A stretch of DNA of 64,000 bases from Streptomyces sp. HmicA12 (GTDB lineage Bacteria; Actinomycetota; Actinomycetes; Streptomycetales; Streptomycetaceae): NCBI RefSeq assembly GCF_000373565.1, contig NZ_KB891798.1, forward strand, positions 558,206 to 622,205, given 5' to 3'. Shown here in pieces: positions 17,251-27,042 of the stretch. Numbering within the stretch: position 1 is the first letter of the stretch; the number at the start of each line of letters is the position of its first letter. The notes beneath the pieces were generated by a model, which made no database searches, was not told the DNA's origin, and was given only the letters and a program-made list of their open reading frames with translations. A program made the position numbers and the translations under genes.

Positions 17251-17829
17251 CCGCGTCGTTGTGGCATGTAAGCCTACGAGTTTCCCGGGAGTAATCGACC
17301 GGTTGACGGGCGCCGCCCGAACGCGGCGGGGTCTCGGGCGCGCCAGGCGTGAGAAGAAGACCGGGAGGGCATCCTCTGGAGTCACTGAGCCCTTTCCAAC
17401 CTCGCTTTGATGCCGCTGCCGAGGCTGCAGGGGTTTCCGCAACGGGTGCTGGCCAGGGAAGACCTACTCATGGAGGACTGTGCGTCCGGGCCGGCCAAGG
17501 CGGAACGAGATCTCGAGTGCCAGATCTACGTGGCGGCTCCCAGCCGTGATCGACTTCCTGGACCGGCACTCACTCCTTGTATGCCAACCGCACCTCGGCA
17601 CCTCACCAACTGCTGCCGTGTCCGACACGGCAACGGTCCTCAAGGCGATCCGAAGGGCTGGCTACCGGGCCGTCCGCGTCTGCGACTACGAAGAGCTTCT
17701 GCTCGAGCCGGGTGTTGATCCGTTCCCAACCTGAGCCTGCCGTCCGCCAGTTGCGCGTCCATACGACACGGTGAAGGTCCTGGTATGAGGTGTTACGGCC
17801 AAGATCTACCGCGTCCTGCCAGCAGCCTT
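17251..17829. other. Intergenic stretch with an unassigned ORF fragment
   Basis: A plus ORF ending at 17734 contains VIDFLDRHSLLVCQPHLGTS and AIRRAGYRAVRVCDYEELLL, which reads like protein but matches no family I know and lacks a good start. The rest appears non-coding. Confidence 0.35.
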
Positions 17830-17837
17830 GCGTGCTT

Positions 17838-18215
17838 GTCCACCCGTCGGTGATCAGTCTGCCCATCGCGCACGTGCGTCACCTGAGCCGAAGACTGCAG
17901 ACCCGACGCCGAGAAGTCGGCACCGGGTGGCGGCGGCTGACTGCAGGACGCCAAGCCCTGCCGGCGCTGGCTCACCTGCGGTGCGGTGACACCTAAGCTC
18001 AGCTCGCAGCCGGGTTCGGCAGCGGAATCGCCACGGTCTTCCGCTACGTGCGTGAGGCGATCGAGGTACTTGCCGCGCAGGCTCCGACGCTCAACGAAGA
18101 GATGGTGACAGCTCGAACGAAGGCGTACGTGATCCTGGACGGCACCGTGCTCGTTATCGACCGTATCGCCGCCGATCGGCCCTACTGCTCCGGCAAATAC
18201 ATGCCGGATGCCGTA
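17838..18215 (+). pseudogene. IS5-type transposase (DDE_Tnp_4) N-terminal fragment with in-frame stop
   Basis: The frame reads LVHPSVISLPIAHVRHLSRR, then REVGTGWRRLTAGRQALPAL, AHLRCGDT, a TAA stop at 17994-17996, then AQLAAGFGSGIATVFRYVRE, AKAYVILDGTVL-type segment TKAYVILDGTVLVIDRIAAD and RPYCSGKY. The order matches Streptomyces IS5-group transposases (LAHLRxGDTYAQLAAGFG...ILDGTL). One point change created the stop. The 3' part is cut off close to the sigma-factor gene. Confidence 0.7.
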
Positions 18216-18309
18216 CGGCGGCCGGGCGGGCTACGAGACCTCCAAGCCGGTACAAAAGAAGTTGGCGCGCCACGGGAACCTTCGGCCGGGTGCCGGACAC
18301 GTAGAGAGC

Positions 18310-18957
18310 ATGGAACTGAACGACGCCGGCCACACCGCCCCGGGCGGAGGGGCTTCTGATCGAGAGCTGTGGGCGCGCGCCGTCGACGGCGACCGGGAGG
18401 CGTTCGGCCGGATCTTCGACCGCCACGGCAAGGCCGTCTACAACTACCTGTTTCGCCGGACGGCCGACTGGTCCGAGGCCGAGGACCTCACATCGACTGT
18501 GTTCCTGCACGCCTGGCGACGCCGGTCGGAAACGGTCCTCGACCGCGATTCCGCGTTGCCGTGGCTGCTGGGCATCGCCGACCGCCTGCTGTCGAACACC
18601 AGACGGCGACTGAGACGGGCCGAAGCGTTGCTGCACCGGCTCATCTCGCACGACGAGCCGGTGGCCGACCACGCGGACCGGGTCGTCGGCCGGGTCGACG
18701 ACGAGCGCCGCATGTCGGAGATCCACCGCGCGATGGCCCGGCTGCCGCGCCACGAACGCGAGGTCGTCGAACTCTGCGTCTGGTCGGGCCTGGACCAGCA
18801 GGCCGCCGCGACTGTGCTGAAGGTGGCGGTCGGAACCGTGAAATCCCGACTGCACCGGGCCAGGCAGAGGCTGGGGGCCGACCTCTTGAGCGCGGCCGCG
18901 GTTCCGGCGCCGTTCAGTCCAGGACACCCCGTCAACACGAAGGAGGTCGCACGATGA
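18310..18957 (+). CDS. ECF-type RNA polymerase sigma factor
   Basis: A 215-residue sigma-70 family protein. Region 2 is AFGRIFDRHGKAVYNYLFRR with DWSEAEDLTSTVFLHAWRR, and region 4 is MARLPRHEREVVELCVWSGL followed by the helix-turn-helix QQAAATVLKVAVGTVKSRLH. It follows with a 4-bp ATGA overlap into a membrane/secreted partner gene, the usual arrangement for an ECF sigma and its regulator. The start MELNDAGHT at 18310 lies just before region 2 as in homologues. The N-terminal codons up to 18208 derive from the adjacent transposase relic. Confidence 0.85.
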   Translation: MELNDAGHTAPGGGASDRELWARAVDGDREAFGRIFDRHGKAVYNYLFRRTADWSEAEDLTSTVFLHAWRRRSETVLDRDSALPWLLGIADRLLSNTRRRLRRAEALLHRLISHDEPVADHADRVVGRVDDERRMSEIHRAMARLPRHEREVVELCVWSGLDQQAAATVLKVAVGTVKSRLHRARQRLGADLLSAAAVPAPFSPGHPVNTKEVAR

Positions 18958-19865
18958 GCGATGAGCAGGGCTTTCCAGCGCCTCCTTCGGATCGTGATCT
19001 GCCGGACGCCCGGCGGACCCGAGAGGAGCTGCTGATGAAGATCGGTCCTGAGAACAACGATGTTTCACTACGACGCAAGTGGGGCGTGCCGCTGAGCGTG
19101 GCCGCCGGTGTCACGGCGGTGAGCGCTACGGCCGTGGTCGCCTTCGGCGGCCTCGGGGACGCCGGGCCGGGCGGCGCCGACCCCGCTCTCCGCGACGAGG
19201 GCCCGGCGAACGCCGCGGCGTCACCTCGTCCGGGCCCCACGCCCGCTTCCACGGGCGGGGCCGGCAGACCGTCCTCAGCTCCCGTGAAGACCGACCCGAA
19301 CGGCTTCACCTTCATCAACGGGACGACGAAGCCGATCGACACCGGGTCCGTCACCAACATCCTCTCCTCCTGCCTGGGACAGGACGCGTCGCGCTTCCAC
19401 GCCGTCATCGCGGTCCGTACGCCCATCGCCTCGAAGGCAGCGGACGGAGTGGTCGTCGCCGCGAACTCCGCGGGCAAGTACGTGCAGTGCGAGGCGAAGG
19501 GCGACAAGGGCAGCAGCCCGGACTCCCCGCCCACCTTCATCAACGACCGTCTGTGGGGCGCTGGTCATCTGATCGAGTACTTCGACGCCTCTCTCTCGCC
19601 CGCAGGCAGGGGGAAGTACGTCATGGTGGGGGCTGGGCACTACACGTCGGACGTCGCCAAGGTCACCGTCAGCTACGGCGACAAGCCGAAGCAGTACCCG
19701 ACCGTCATGGCCGGCGGCGCGTTCGTCTACACGGCTGCGATCGCCGCCGACGATCCGTCCGACAAGCACTTCCCGGGCCCGACTGCTTACGTCCATGCCT
19801 ACGACGCGTCGGGCAAGGAGATCTACAACCAGGCCAAGGACCCAGAGTTCAGCGCCGATCAGTGA
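18954..19865 (+). CDS. Putative anti-sigma-type or sigma-operon membrane protein
   Basis: A 303-residue protein: a cytoplasmic N-terminus of about 45 residues (SDRDLPDARRTREELLMKIG), one transmembrane segment (VPLSVAAGVTAVSATAVVAF), a proline/serine linker and an extracellular domain that carries FTFINGTTKPIDTGSVTNIL and CLGQDASRFHAVIAVR. The start ATG overlaps the sigma-factor stop by 4 bp with AAGGAGG upstream, so translation is coupled. Topology and linkage suggest an anti-sigma or sensor partner. No zinc-binding anti-sigma motif is present, so this is inference. Confidence 0.7.
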   Translation: MSDEQGFPAPPSDRDLPDARRTREELLMKIGPENNDVSLRRKWGVPLSVAAGVTAVSATAVVAFGGLGDAGPGGADPALRDEGPANAAASPRPGPTPASTGGAGRPSSAPVKTDPNGFTFINGTTKPIDTGSVTNILSSCLGQDASRFHAVIAVRTPIASKAADGVVVAANSAGKYVQCEAKGDKGSSPDSPPTFINDRLWGAGHLIEYFDASLSPAGRGKYVMVGAGHYTSDVAKVTVSYGDKPKQYPTVMAGGAFVYTAAIAADDPSDKHFPGPTAYVHAYDASGKEIYNQAKDPEFSADQ

Positions 19866-20101
19866 CCTTCCCCGACCGCGGCCCCCGGCCCCGTGAAGTT
19901 GCAGCACCTTTCGATGTCCGCTGACGAACGCCCCGAACCTTGGCACGGCCCAGACCGCGGCATGTGAGAGGTCACCGCTCTAATCACATCAGCAACCAAA
20001 GGAGATCACTTCTAAGTGCCTCAGCAGCACCATCGTCGGCGACGTGAGCGGGCCGCCTCCGTCGACGCTCGCGTTCTCTGCTTCTTCCACCCGCGGCTGC
20101 C

Positions 20102-20148
20102 TCCGCCACCTTGAAGGCGCAGGTCAATAGGCTGGTGTGACGGTCGTT
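20102..20148. repeat. Left copy of a diverged 45-bp inverted repeat
   Basis: Begins TCCGCCACCTTGAAGGCGCA and continues to about 20148. Its reverse complement closely matches 22018-22062 (roughly 38 of 44 positions by eye, with one small gap). Confidence 0.45.
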
Positions 20149-20189
20149 CGGGGTACTCGTGCTGGTGAGGGGCGGCAGTCCGTGCAGTA

Positions 20190-20228
20190 GATCATCCGTC
20201 ACTCCGCACTCCAGCGTGACGGATGATC
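20190..20228. terminator. Hairpin between convergent genes
   Basis: GATCATCCGTCAC and GTGACGGATGATC form a perfect 13-bp stem with a 13-base loop. It lies between the sigma-operon protein and the TIM-barrel gene at 20275, which face each other, so it can serve both strands. Confidence 0.6.
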
Positions 20229-20274
20229 GGGGGCTGTGGAGCGGCTGCTGCCAAGGGCTGGAGGGCTTGGTACA

Positions 20275-21216
20275 TCAGCCGCGTCGGTATCGGGCTGCCA
20301 TCGTGTGGAATACCGTCTTAGGTTCCCAGCGCCTCTCGTCGAGCATCCGGACGACGCCGTAGGAGCCAAGGTCGTGCTGCCCGGGTCTGCTGTAGCCGGC
20401 GAAGGTGAACCAGAGCGCGGTGTCCACGCCTTCTTCCTCGAAGATGTCCAGCAATTCGGTGAGGTAGCGCGCCTGCTCGTCTTCGTCAGGGACCGCGCCG
20501 TGCGGCACCTGCCAGGCCATGCCGCCACGTTCTCCCGCGCCCCGGTACGCACAGGTTCCGTACTCGGTCACCGCGACGGGCTTGCCGTGGGCGAGGTGCC
20601 CACGCAGCTCGTCACGGAAGCTGTCGGCGTTGTAGGCGGCCCGGTAGGCATCGATGCCGACGAGGTCGAATGCACCCCAGTCGACGAACTCCCAGGGAGC
20701 CGAGGCGTAGGTGACCTGCCCGCCGAAGTGCGTACGGACGGTCGCGACGATCTGGGAGAGGAAGTCGTTGAGGCGTTCTTGCACCGGTTCGAGTGAGGAC
20801 CACCACTCCATGTCGGCGCCGGCCATGGCCCGCATACGGTCGCCGTAGGTGTCGCCCGGGAGGAAACCGCCGCAGAACGCGCTGATCTCGCAGCCGGCGA
20901 CGAACACCACATCGGCGCCGGCCTCCCGTGTGGCTTCGGCCCGAGCGGCGCAGTCGGCGAAGAACGGGAGCAGCTGGTCGCGGGGAAGGTCCACGGGAAA
21001 GGGGGCGAACCAGACCTCAAGGCCCGCGTCCGCGGCGTGCCTTGCAGCGATGCTCAACCGTTCAGGTTCGCGTCCCGAGATGCGAACGGCGTCACAGTGG
21101 AGATCTCCGGAGATCACCGCCATGTCGCGCCGGACCGTCTCAGGCGTGAAGCTCTTGCGGGAGAGTTCTTCCCCTGGGAGGAACCCTGTGTCGTAGTTGA
21201 TGCCCCGTGCGCGCAC
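20275..21216 (-). CDS. TIM-barrel glycoside-hydrolase-like protein (annotated elsewhere as abortive phage infection protein)
   Basis: A 313-residue protein beginning MRARGINYDTGFLPGEELSR. Segments DLHCDAVRISGREPERL, GLEVWFAPFPVDLPRDQLLP, ADVVFVAGCEISAFCGGFLP, FDLVGIDAYRAAYN and KPVAVTEYGTCAYRGAGERG follow the strand order of clan-A glycoside hydrolases. Glutamates in GCEISAF and TEYGTCAY are good acid/base and nucleophile candidates. Streptomyces homologues carry the name abortive phage infection protein, a label I cannot verify from sequence. No signal peptide is seen. It lies between a pair of inverted repeats (20102 and 22018) with a transposase relic. Confidence 0.7.
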   Translation of the reverse strand: MRARGINYDTGFLPGEELSRKSFTPETVRRDMAVISGDLHCDAVRISGREPERLSIAARHAADAGLEVWFAPFPVDLPRDQLLPFFADCAARAEATREAGADVVFVAGCEISAFCGGFLPGDTYGDRMRAMAGADMEWWSSLEPVQERLNDFLSQIVATVRTHFGGQVTYASAPWEFVDWGAFDLVGIDAYRAAYNADSFRDELRGHLAHGKPVAVTEYGTCAYRGAGERGGMAWQVPHGAVPDEDEQARYLTELLDIFEEEGVDTALWFTFAGYSRPGQHDLGSYGVVRMLDERRWEPKTVFHTMAARYRRG

Positions 21217-21309
21217 GCCCGTGTCCCTTCACTCCCGTTGCCGTGTTCGAGCAAGTCAAAGCCGCGCTCGGGGTTCTTGGCCAGAGGGCGGAACGACTGC
21301 CGAAGGTGA

Positions 21310-21990
21310 TGTCGCCGGGAACTGCATGCGTTGTTGTCTGAGCGGTTGACTTCCAGATGCGTCAGAACGAGCAGTGCACGCAGGAGCTGAGCGGCGTGTG
21401 CGGGATCGGTACGGAGCTTGGTCAGGATCCGCCAGTTCTTGTGGTGGGCGAAGCTGTGCTCGACCGGTGCACGCCCGACGGCGAGGACACGGTTGGCTTC
21501 CTTCTGGCCCGGGGTGAGCTTGTGGGTGCGGGTGGCGGCGAAGCCGGTGACGACCACGGGGGTCATTGTCCAGCCCGCGGAAACCGAGGTCGGCCAGCGC
21601 CCTGAGTCCGGCGGCGCGCAGGTGGGCCAGGATGTGGTCGTGGCGGGCGGCGGTGATGTCGTGGGTGGTGCCGGGGCGGGCCGCGGAGATCCGGATCAGG
21701 CGGCCGTTCTCGTCGGTGAGGGCGAGGAAGCGCGGGCCGTGACGGCGGTGTTTGCCGGAGTAGTTGGGCCGGTTCGCGGCGCCGGTGCGGCGGACGGTGG
21801 GGATGAGGGTGCCGTCGATGAGGACGACCTCGCCGCCCCGTTTCGCGATCCTCTTCAGGGTGCGGCCCAGGCAAAGTGCGCGGGTGGCGCGCAGGGACCG
21901 CGAGCCTGCGAACCCGTACGCCTCCGCGACCTGGAAACGAACAGACCGCCGTTGTTCGCCGCCCGCCGATCAACAGCGCAGCCTGCCGCC
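21310..21990 (-). pseudogene. IS5-type (DDE_Tnp_4) transposase, frameshifted and 5' truncated
   Basis: One frame reads VVLIDGTLIPTVRRTGAANR, then NYSGKHRRHGPRFLALTDEN, RISAARPGTTHDITAARHDH and LADLGFRGLDNDP. After about 21565 the homology moves to another frame: KLTPGQKEANRVLAVGRAPV, EHSFAHHKNWRILTKLRTDP and LLVLTHLEVNR. The catalytic D-D-E positions are present, but a frameshift separates them and the N-terminus (before AYGFAGSRSLRAT) is lost. Confidence 0.7.
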
Positions 21991-22017
21991 CACGACCAGC
22001 GCGAGCCTCCTCGCCAA

Positions 22018-22062
22018 CGATCACACCACCCTGATGACCTGCGACTTCAAGATGGCGGACTT
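22018..22062. repeat. Right copy of a diverged 45-bp inverted repeat
   Basis: Contains ATCACACCACCCTGATGACC followed by TGCGACTTCAAGATGGCGGA, the inverted counterpart of 20102-20148. It lies just upstream of the transposase relic. Confidence 0.45.
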
Positions 22063-22194
22063 CTCTGTCCATCGTCATGGTGCGGCTGTGTCGCAGTGGG
22101 CAACTCTTGAGCGCCCCGGCAACCATTCCGGCTCGGCGGGAGTCCTCCATGCCGGGCTCCGCTCGGGGCCATCGACGCGAGGGGGAGGAGCGCC

Positions 22195-22530
22195 GTGGGG
22201 GTCCGCAGGACAGCGAGAGGCGTCGGCGACTTCCTGGTCGAGACACTGGGAGAAGCCGTCGCCGAGGTGATCCTCAGCGTGCTCGCCTGCGCCCTGCTCG
22301 GCTGTCTGGCTCTGATCGCCTACCTGAGCTGGTCCGTCAGCCCACGCTTCACGATCGTGGTGGCCGGGCTGTTCACCCTCTTCCTCGCCCACGGCGCCTG
22401 GCGAACTTTCCGCACTCCCGGGAAGGGGCACCGTCGGGGCCTCGCGGCCTTGACCGCTGTCGGTTTCACCGTGACCGCCACGACGGCCCTCTTCCTGCTG
22501 CTCTACACCACAGGATGCGACTGTCTGTGA
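22195..22530 (+). CDS. Small membrane protein, three predicted helices
   Basis: A 111-residue protein from a GTG start at 22195 with GGAGGAG upstream. After a short amphipathic N-terminus it has helices VILSVLACALLGCLALIAYL, FTIVVAGLFTLFLAHGAW and AALTAVGFTVTATTALFLLL, ending YTTGCDCL with two cysteines. This resembles small Streptomyces membrane hypotheticals. No function is known. Confidence 0.6.
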   Translation: MGVRRTARGVGDFLVETLGEAVAEVILSVLACALLGCLALIAYLSWSVSPRFTIVVAGLFTLFLAHGAWRTFRTPGKGHRRGLAALTAVGFTVTATTALFLLLYTTGCDCL

Positions 22531-23103
22531 GGCCGTCTGGTCCAGTCACGACGCCCGAGGCCGGTCATGCGGTGGCTCGTCCGGGGCGCGTGACGTGGCG
22601 ACGGCGAAGAGGAACATGGAGCGGTTGAGCTGTCGGTTTCCGCCTCGCCGCCGTTACCCAGACCGTCGTCCGTCCGGTCCCTGACCCTCTGGCGTGCGCG
22701 GCGGGCGGTGTCGGCGCGGCCAATGGGTACGTATCGCTCACCCTGATGACGCGTCCCTGACCTGCGCCCGGCCGTCCACTCCCGGTTCAGGCGGCGACGG
22801 GGCGCTCGTGATTGCCGCAGGCCGCGGACGCGAGAGCGTCGGCGAGGTCGGTCGTGAGCTGACCGTTGCCAGCATGCCGGAACCAGGACGCGGCGCCCCC
22901 AGCGCGAACCGGCAGCCCGCTGGAGGTCACCGTTGAGCGGATCATCACGGAAACCGGCCTTGACCAGCTTCCGCCCCTGGACACCTGAGTCGCCGAGGCT
23001 GCTGCCCCGCGGAACCGGGGCGGCAGCCGATCTCTGGGCAGGGGGGCAGGAGTGGTAGCGAAGACGACTCCGAATCCCGGCTGACCGAGGGCGTGTGGCG
23101 GTC
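22531..23103. other. Intergenic stretch without a supported gene
   Basis: Only short, arginine-rich shadow frames. No hairpin, IS end or protein fragment that I can recognise. Confidence 0.4.
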
Positions 23104-23637
23104 TCAGGTGAGGGTGAGGGTGAGTTGGCCGGTTTGCTGGGTGATGGTGGAGTTGAGGCAGTCGAGGATGCTGAGGCTGGGGTAGACGGCGACGCGTTCG
23201 GACAGGGCGCCCAGGGCGTAGCCGGCGGTGACGGTGCCGGTGGAGGTGACGATCTCCTGGTTCGCGGCGTGGACGACGGTGGTGAGCGGGTAGGTGATGG
23301 TGCTGGTCTGCCCGCCTTGCCAGTGGTAGGTCACCACGTTCTGGACGAGGGTGTCGCCCAGTCCTTGGGCGAGGCAGCTCACCTGCTGGTCGAAGACGGT
23401 CGTGGCGGTGCCTGTGGTGAACGGCCCCGTGCAGCTGCCGCCCCCGTCCGTCCCGAGTTTCTCCGTCACGCTCTGCCGGGTCTGGCGGGGGAGTGGGCCG
23501 AGCGGTGGCGAGTAGTCCACGGTGGCTGTGCCGGTGCAAACGGTCAGCGGGGTGTCGCTCTGGGCTGGAGCAGCCGCGATGAGGAGGGCTGCGAGGAGAG
23601 TGAGGACGCCTGAGACAGCGGCGGTGGCCTTACGCAT
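23104..23637 (-). CDS. Secreted protein with Sec signal peptide
   Basis: A 177-residue protein from the ATG at 23637, with AAGGAGAAGATC before it. It has a clear signal peptide MRKATAAVSGVLTLLAALLI with an A-P-A-Q-S cleavage region. The mature part is rich in Thr and short beta strands and holds four cysteines (TVCTGTATVDYSPP, GSCTGPF, VSCLAQG, ILDCLNS) that could form two disulfides. Similar small exported Streptomyces proteins are of unknown function. The longer ORF to 23910 has no homology. Confidence 0.7.
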   Translation of the reverse strand: MRKATAAVSGVLTLLAALLIAAAPAQSDTPLTVCTGTATVDYSPPLGPLPRQTRQSVTEKLGTDGGGSCTGPFTTGTATTVFDQQVSCLAQGLGDTLVQNVVTYHWQGGQTSTITYPLTTVVHAANQEIVTSTGTVTAGYALGALSERVAVYPSLSILDCLNSTITQQTGQLTLTLT

Positions 23638-23844
23638 GATCTTCTCCTTGACCGGGATGTCGATGGTGCGGTGCTGCGCTTCCAGGGCCAGATCGCCGTA
23701 CGAGTGACGCCGTCGGTGAGGCGCGGCAGGTGTGTCTGCGCTCGCCGGGGCACTGGTGCTCGGCCTGGTGCAAGGGGCAGAGGCCGATAGAGGCAGAGTG
23801 TGGGCCCGGCCAGCCGGTGGCAAGTCGACCGGGCCGAACCGGTA

Positions 23845-24324
23845 CAGCTCGCGGCGCGCGCGGGCGCCGAGGTCATCGGCGTGGTCGGCCGTCCGGCGAA
23901 GCTGGAGCACGTGCCCGGCGTCGCCAAGGCGCTGCTCGCCCCCGACCTCTCAGAGGAAGCCGTCGGCGGCAAGGCCGACGTTCTGATCGACACGGTCGGC
24001 GGCGGGATCCTGCGCGACGCCCTCACTCTGGTCCGCCCACGCGGCCGGGCCGCACTCCTCGGCTACACGGGCGGCCGCGAACTCACCCTCGACCTCGCGG
24101 ACTTCTTCCTCGCCGACGTCTCCCTCCTCCCCGTGAACATGATCAGCCGCGGCGAGGAGGTCGCCCCGGAGGTACTCCGCCTCCTCCCCGACCTCGCGTC
24201 GGGCGCACTGTCGCTGCCGTACGAGCGGTACGGGATGGACGCGCTCGGCGAGGCGGTGGAGCGGCTGCGTACGGGGGCAGCGGTCGGGAAGATCGTGCTC
24301 GACATGGAGAACACCGGCGACTGA
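23845..24324 (+). pseudogene. Zinc-binding alcohol dehydrogenase/quinone reductase, C-terminal fragment
   Basis: From about VQLAARAGAEVIGVVGRPAK the frame matches the NADPH-binding half of MDR-family oxidoreductases: KADVLIDTVGGGILRDALTL, VRPRGRAALLGYTGGRELTL, ADFFLADVSLLP and the C-terminal GAAVGKIVLDM. The GroES-like N-terminal half and most of the Rossmann G-x-G-x-x-G are missing. Sequence upstream of about 23845 is unrelated. It is a truncated gene, cut at its 5' side. Confidence 0.7.
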
Positions 24325-24336
24325 ACCCTCTCTCGC

Positions 24337-24378
24337 AAGCCGGTGGGCCCCCTCCAGCTGGAGGGGGCCCACCGGCTT
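24337..24378. terminator. Perfect 42-bp palindrome between convergent genes
   Basis: Starts AAGCCGGTGGGCCCCCTCCA and folds into a 21-bp perfect stem with no loop, ending at 24378. It lies 13 bp after the dehydrogenase fragment stop and 8 bp before the carboxylesterase 3' end. It is most likely a strong bidirectional terminator. Confidence 0.75.
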
Positions 24379-24385
24379 GTCGGGG

Positions 24386-26005
24386 TCAGGACTGCGAAAC
24401 GCCTGCCTGCGCGGCGAGTTGATCCGGGTCGACGGGGAGCCAGTCGTAGTCGATCGAGTTCCAGAAGGTGCACTGGTGCTGTGCGGAATACGCCTTGGAC
24501 GTGAGGGCCTTGCTCTCACCACCCGGCAGTAGGGACATGTACTTCCCGGCCCGGTACGACGGCCAGGCGGCGACCCCCGCCGTCGCGGGGTTCCCGTGCT
24601 TCACGAACGAGCCCCAGTAGCGCACCATCTCGTCGGACAGCCGCTGCTGCCCGGGAGACAACAGTCGAGGCTTCCGACGGCATCAGGTACGGCATCTCGG
24701 CGCCGTGCGAGGCGCCCGGGTCGAAACCGGCCGGCAGGCCGCCCTTGACGGGCGGGTGCGGGTCGTCGAACTCGTAGAAGTACGTGCGCGGTTGCCGACT
24801 CGCCGCCTGACCGGTGAGGTCGTGATACTGGCAGCCTCCGAGCCCGTAGAAGGCGCTGCTGTCGCCCCACAGATCACTGAAGGCGTACGTCCCGGTGTAC
24901 GAGTCGCCGTACTCGCTGAACGGTAGTGAGCGAGCACTGTGCCGGCCTGCGCCCCGAACTCGATGCGGACGGCCCGCTCGTACTGCGTCTTCGTCGCGCG
25001 CGCGAACGGCAGCGACCACGACCGCACTTCGTCGCGGGTGTGGCCGATGAGCAGGGGGACGTTCGCGGCCTTGCCGGTGCGGACTGCCTCGCTCGGCGGG
25101 AGCGGCAGCTCGGGGCCGCCGGAGACGGGGAGCGGGCCGCTCAGGACGCCGCCGACGAAGCCGCCGCTGGTGGCCAGCAACTCATTGGCCGGCTTGGCCC
25201 GCAGGCAGGACGTGTCGGAACAGCTCGCGGCCGTCGCGTACTTCTTGCCGCGGGCGACCGCCTGCTCGGCCGTGTGGCTGGGGCATCCACCGCTCTGGAT
25301 GATCGCGCCGGAGAAGAGACCGCGTGCCGGGGGCGAGGCCAGGAGCGCGCAGACGGAGTGACCGCCCGCCGACTGACCGCCGACGGTCACGCGGCTCGCG
25401 TCCCCGCCGAACGCGCCGATGTTGCGTTGGGTCCAGCGCAGTGCCGCCTCCAGGTCGAGGAGGCCGTAGTCGCCCGCGCCCTGCTTGCTCAGCCCGGGCA
25501 GGTCGAGGAAGCCGAACACGCCGAGGCGGTAGTTGATCGTGACGACCACGACGTCGTTGGCCTCGGCGATCCGCGAGGCGTCCGCCGTCTCGCCCGCGCC
25601 GGAGGAGAAGCCGCCGCCGTGGATCCAGAACATCACCGGCAGCGGCCGGTTCGTACGGTGGGACGGGGCGTAGACGTTCAGGTACAGGCAGTCCTCGCTC
25701 ATCCCCGCGCCGGTGTCGCCGCGGAACTGCAGACAGTGCGGGCTGGGGGATGTCGCCTGGCGGGTGGCGGTCCAGGCGCCGGCGGGCGCCGGAGGCTGCC
25801 AGCGCCTGGAGCCGACGGGCGGGGCCGCGTACGGGATGCCGAAGAACCGGTCGACCCCGTCCGCCGAGGCTCCCGTGACGCGCCCCTTGTCGGTGGTGAC
25901 CGTCAGGGGACTGGGGGCCGCGGACGCGGGAGCGACGGACATGACGGTCAACAGGACGAGCAGGCCGGCCAGGCCTGCAAGTCCCTGTCGGACGAGGGGT
26001 CTCAC
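24386..26005 (-). pseudogene. Secreted type-B carboxylesterase, two frameshifts
   Basis: The GTG at 26005 has GGAGG five bases upstream and a signal peptide (LAGLAGLLVLLTVMSVAPAS-A). The carboxylesterase body follows: FFGIPYAAPPVGSRRWQPP, EDCLYLNVYAP, VMFWIHGGGFSSGAGE (oxyanion hole), VTVGGQSAGGHSVCALLASP (nucleophile elbow GQSAGG). Near 24930 the homology shifts frame (SLPFSEYGDSYTGTYAFSDL ... PHPPVKGGLPAGFDPGASHG) and near 24660 again (SPGQQRLSDEMVRYWGSFVK, HGNP). All domains are present at normal spacing, so the gene is either recently inactivated or the two single-base shifts are sequencing errors. Confidence 0.75.
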
Positions 26006-26318
26006 TGAACCTCCAGGAGGTCGGAGCGATGGGGGAGCCATGCTCCGTCTCGTACGACAGCCGCGCGACGATTCCGGTCCGCTCCGCGGACCTCTTGACC
26101 GCCTCAACTTCGCCCGCGTGAGGTGCAGTTGAGCGCCAGGTCAGTCTCCCTCACCCCAAGGCTTCATCAGCTCCGCCTGCGCAGCGGCCCACGCCCGTTC
26201 GTCACGGCCGTGACCCGGACCTCCGCCTCGCCCCCGCCGTCGAACACCACCTGATCCCCCCCCGTCGCGCAGCGGGGGCGTGCCGGCGCCGGCCACGGGA
26301 TGACCGGGGTCCGGGCGC

Positions 26319-27042
26319 TCAGCTCGTGTCCCGTGCCCAGCCCGCCGGGTCGGCGATGACCTCGTCCGCGGTCTCCGGCAACGAGCCACCCGTACCGAAA
26401 GCGCGGGCGCGCATGCGGGCCAGCGCCTCCTCGGGCGTGATGTCCAGCTCCACGACGAGAATGCCGACGGCGGCGTGCGTCGCGCCCCCATAGGTGTCGA
26501 GGATGTCCTCCGGCTCCCATGGCGGCAGCCCGTTCTCGCGGAGCGAGACCTGGTAGCTGTCCAGGAGGGCGCGGCCCGCGGTCCGGGCCGCGAGGACACC
26601 CCGCGCGACGACGTCGGGGGCCGGGGCCAGCGGTTGGTCGCAGAGCAGGTCGATGGCGCCGAGCGTGCGGCCGATCTCGGCCCGCAGCGGGAAGGCGTAG
26701 ATCGCGCCGACGTCCGGGAGTTGCTCCCGGGGCGCACGAGCCGAACACGGGCCAGCGTGTCAGAGCGTGGTGGACGTCGCCGACGATCACTTCCGCCTCC
26801 TTGCGCGCGGCCGTGACACACGGCCCCTCTCCCAGGCCGAACTGCAGCTTCTCCACGCGCAGCGCGGCGTCGTCGGTCGCCCACAGCATCTGGCGGTGTG
26901 GGGTGTCGGAGAACAGTGAGAGGGTGCCCCCGCCCATCGACAGGCTGCCCCGCACCGCCTCGCACAGTCGCTGGGGCAGATGCGCCGGATCGCCCTCGGC
27001 GGCTGCCCGGACCCTTCGTTCCACTGCGAATCCCTCCACCAC
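26319..27042 (-). pseudogene. GAF-ANTAR regulator, one frameshift
   Basis: The first frame (from the ATG at 27042) reads MVEGFAVERRVRAAAEGDPA, GTLSLFSDTPHRQMLWATDD and GLGEGPCVTAARKEAEVIVG, a GAF domain. At about 26735 homology moves to a frame reading REQLPDVGAIYAFPLRAEIG, DLLCDQPLAPAPDVV and an ANTAR-like end THAAVGILVVELDITPEEAL, ARMRARAFGTGGSLPETADE, stop at 26319. ANTAR proteins usually bind RNA as antiterminators. One single-base shift breaks the gene. The 312 bp from here to the carboxylesterase hold no other gene. Confidence 0.65.

Noticed and set aside
20016..20120. Short ORF after AAAGGAGATCAC (GTG at about 20016)
   Set aside because: A decent ribosome-binding site, but the product is Arg/Pro-rich with no conservation signal and lies between terminator and repeat sequences.
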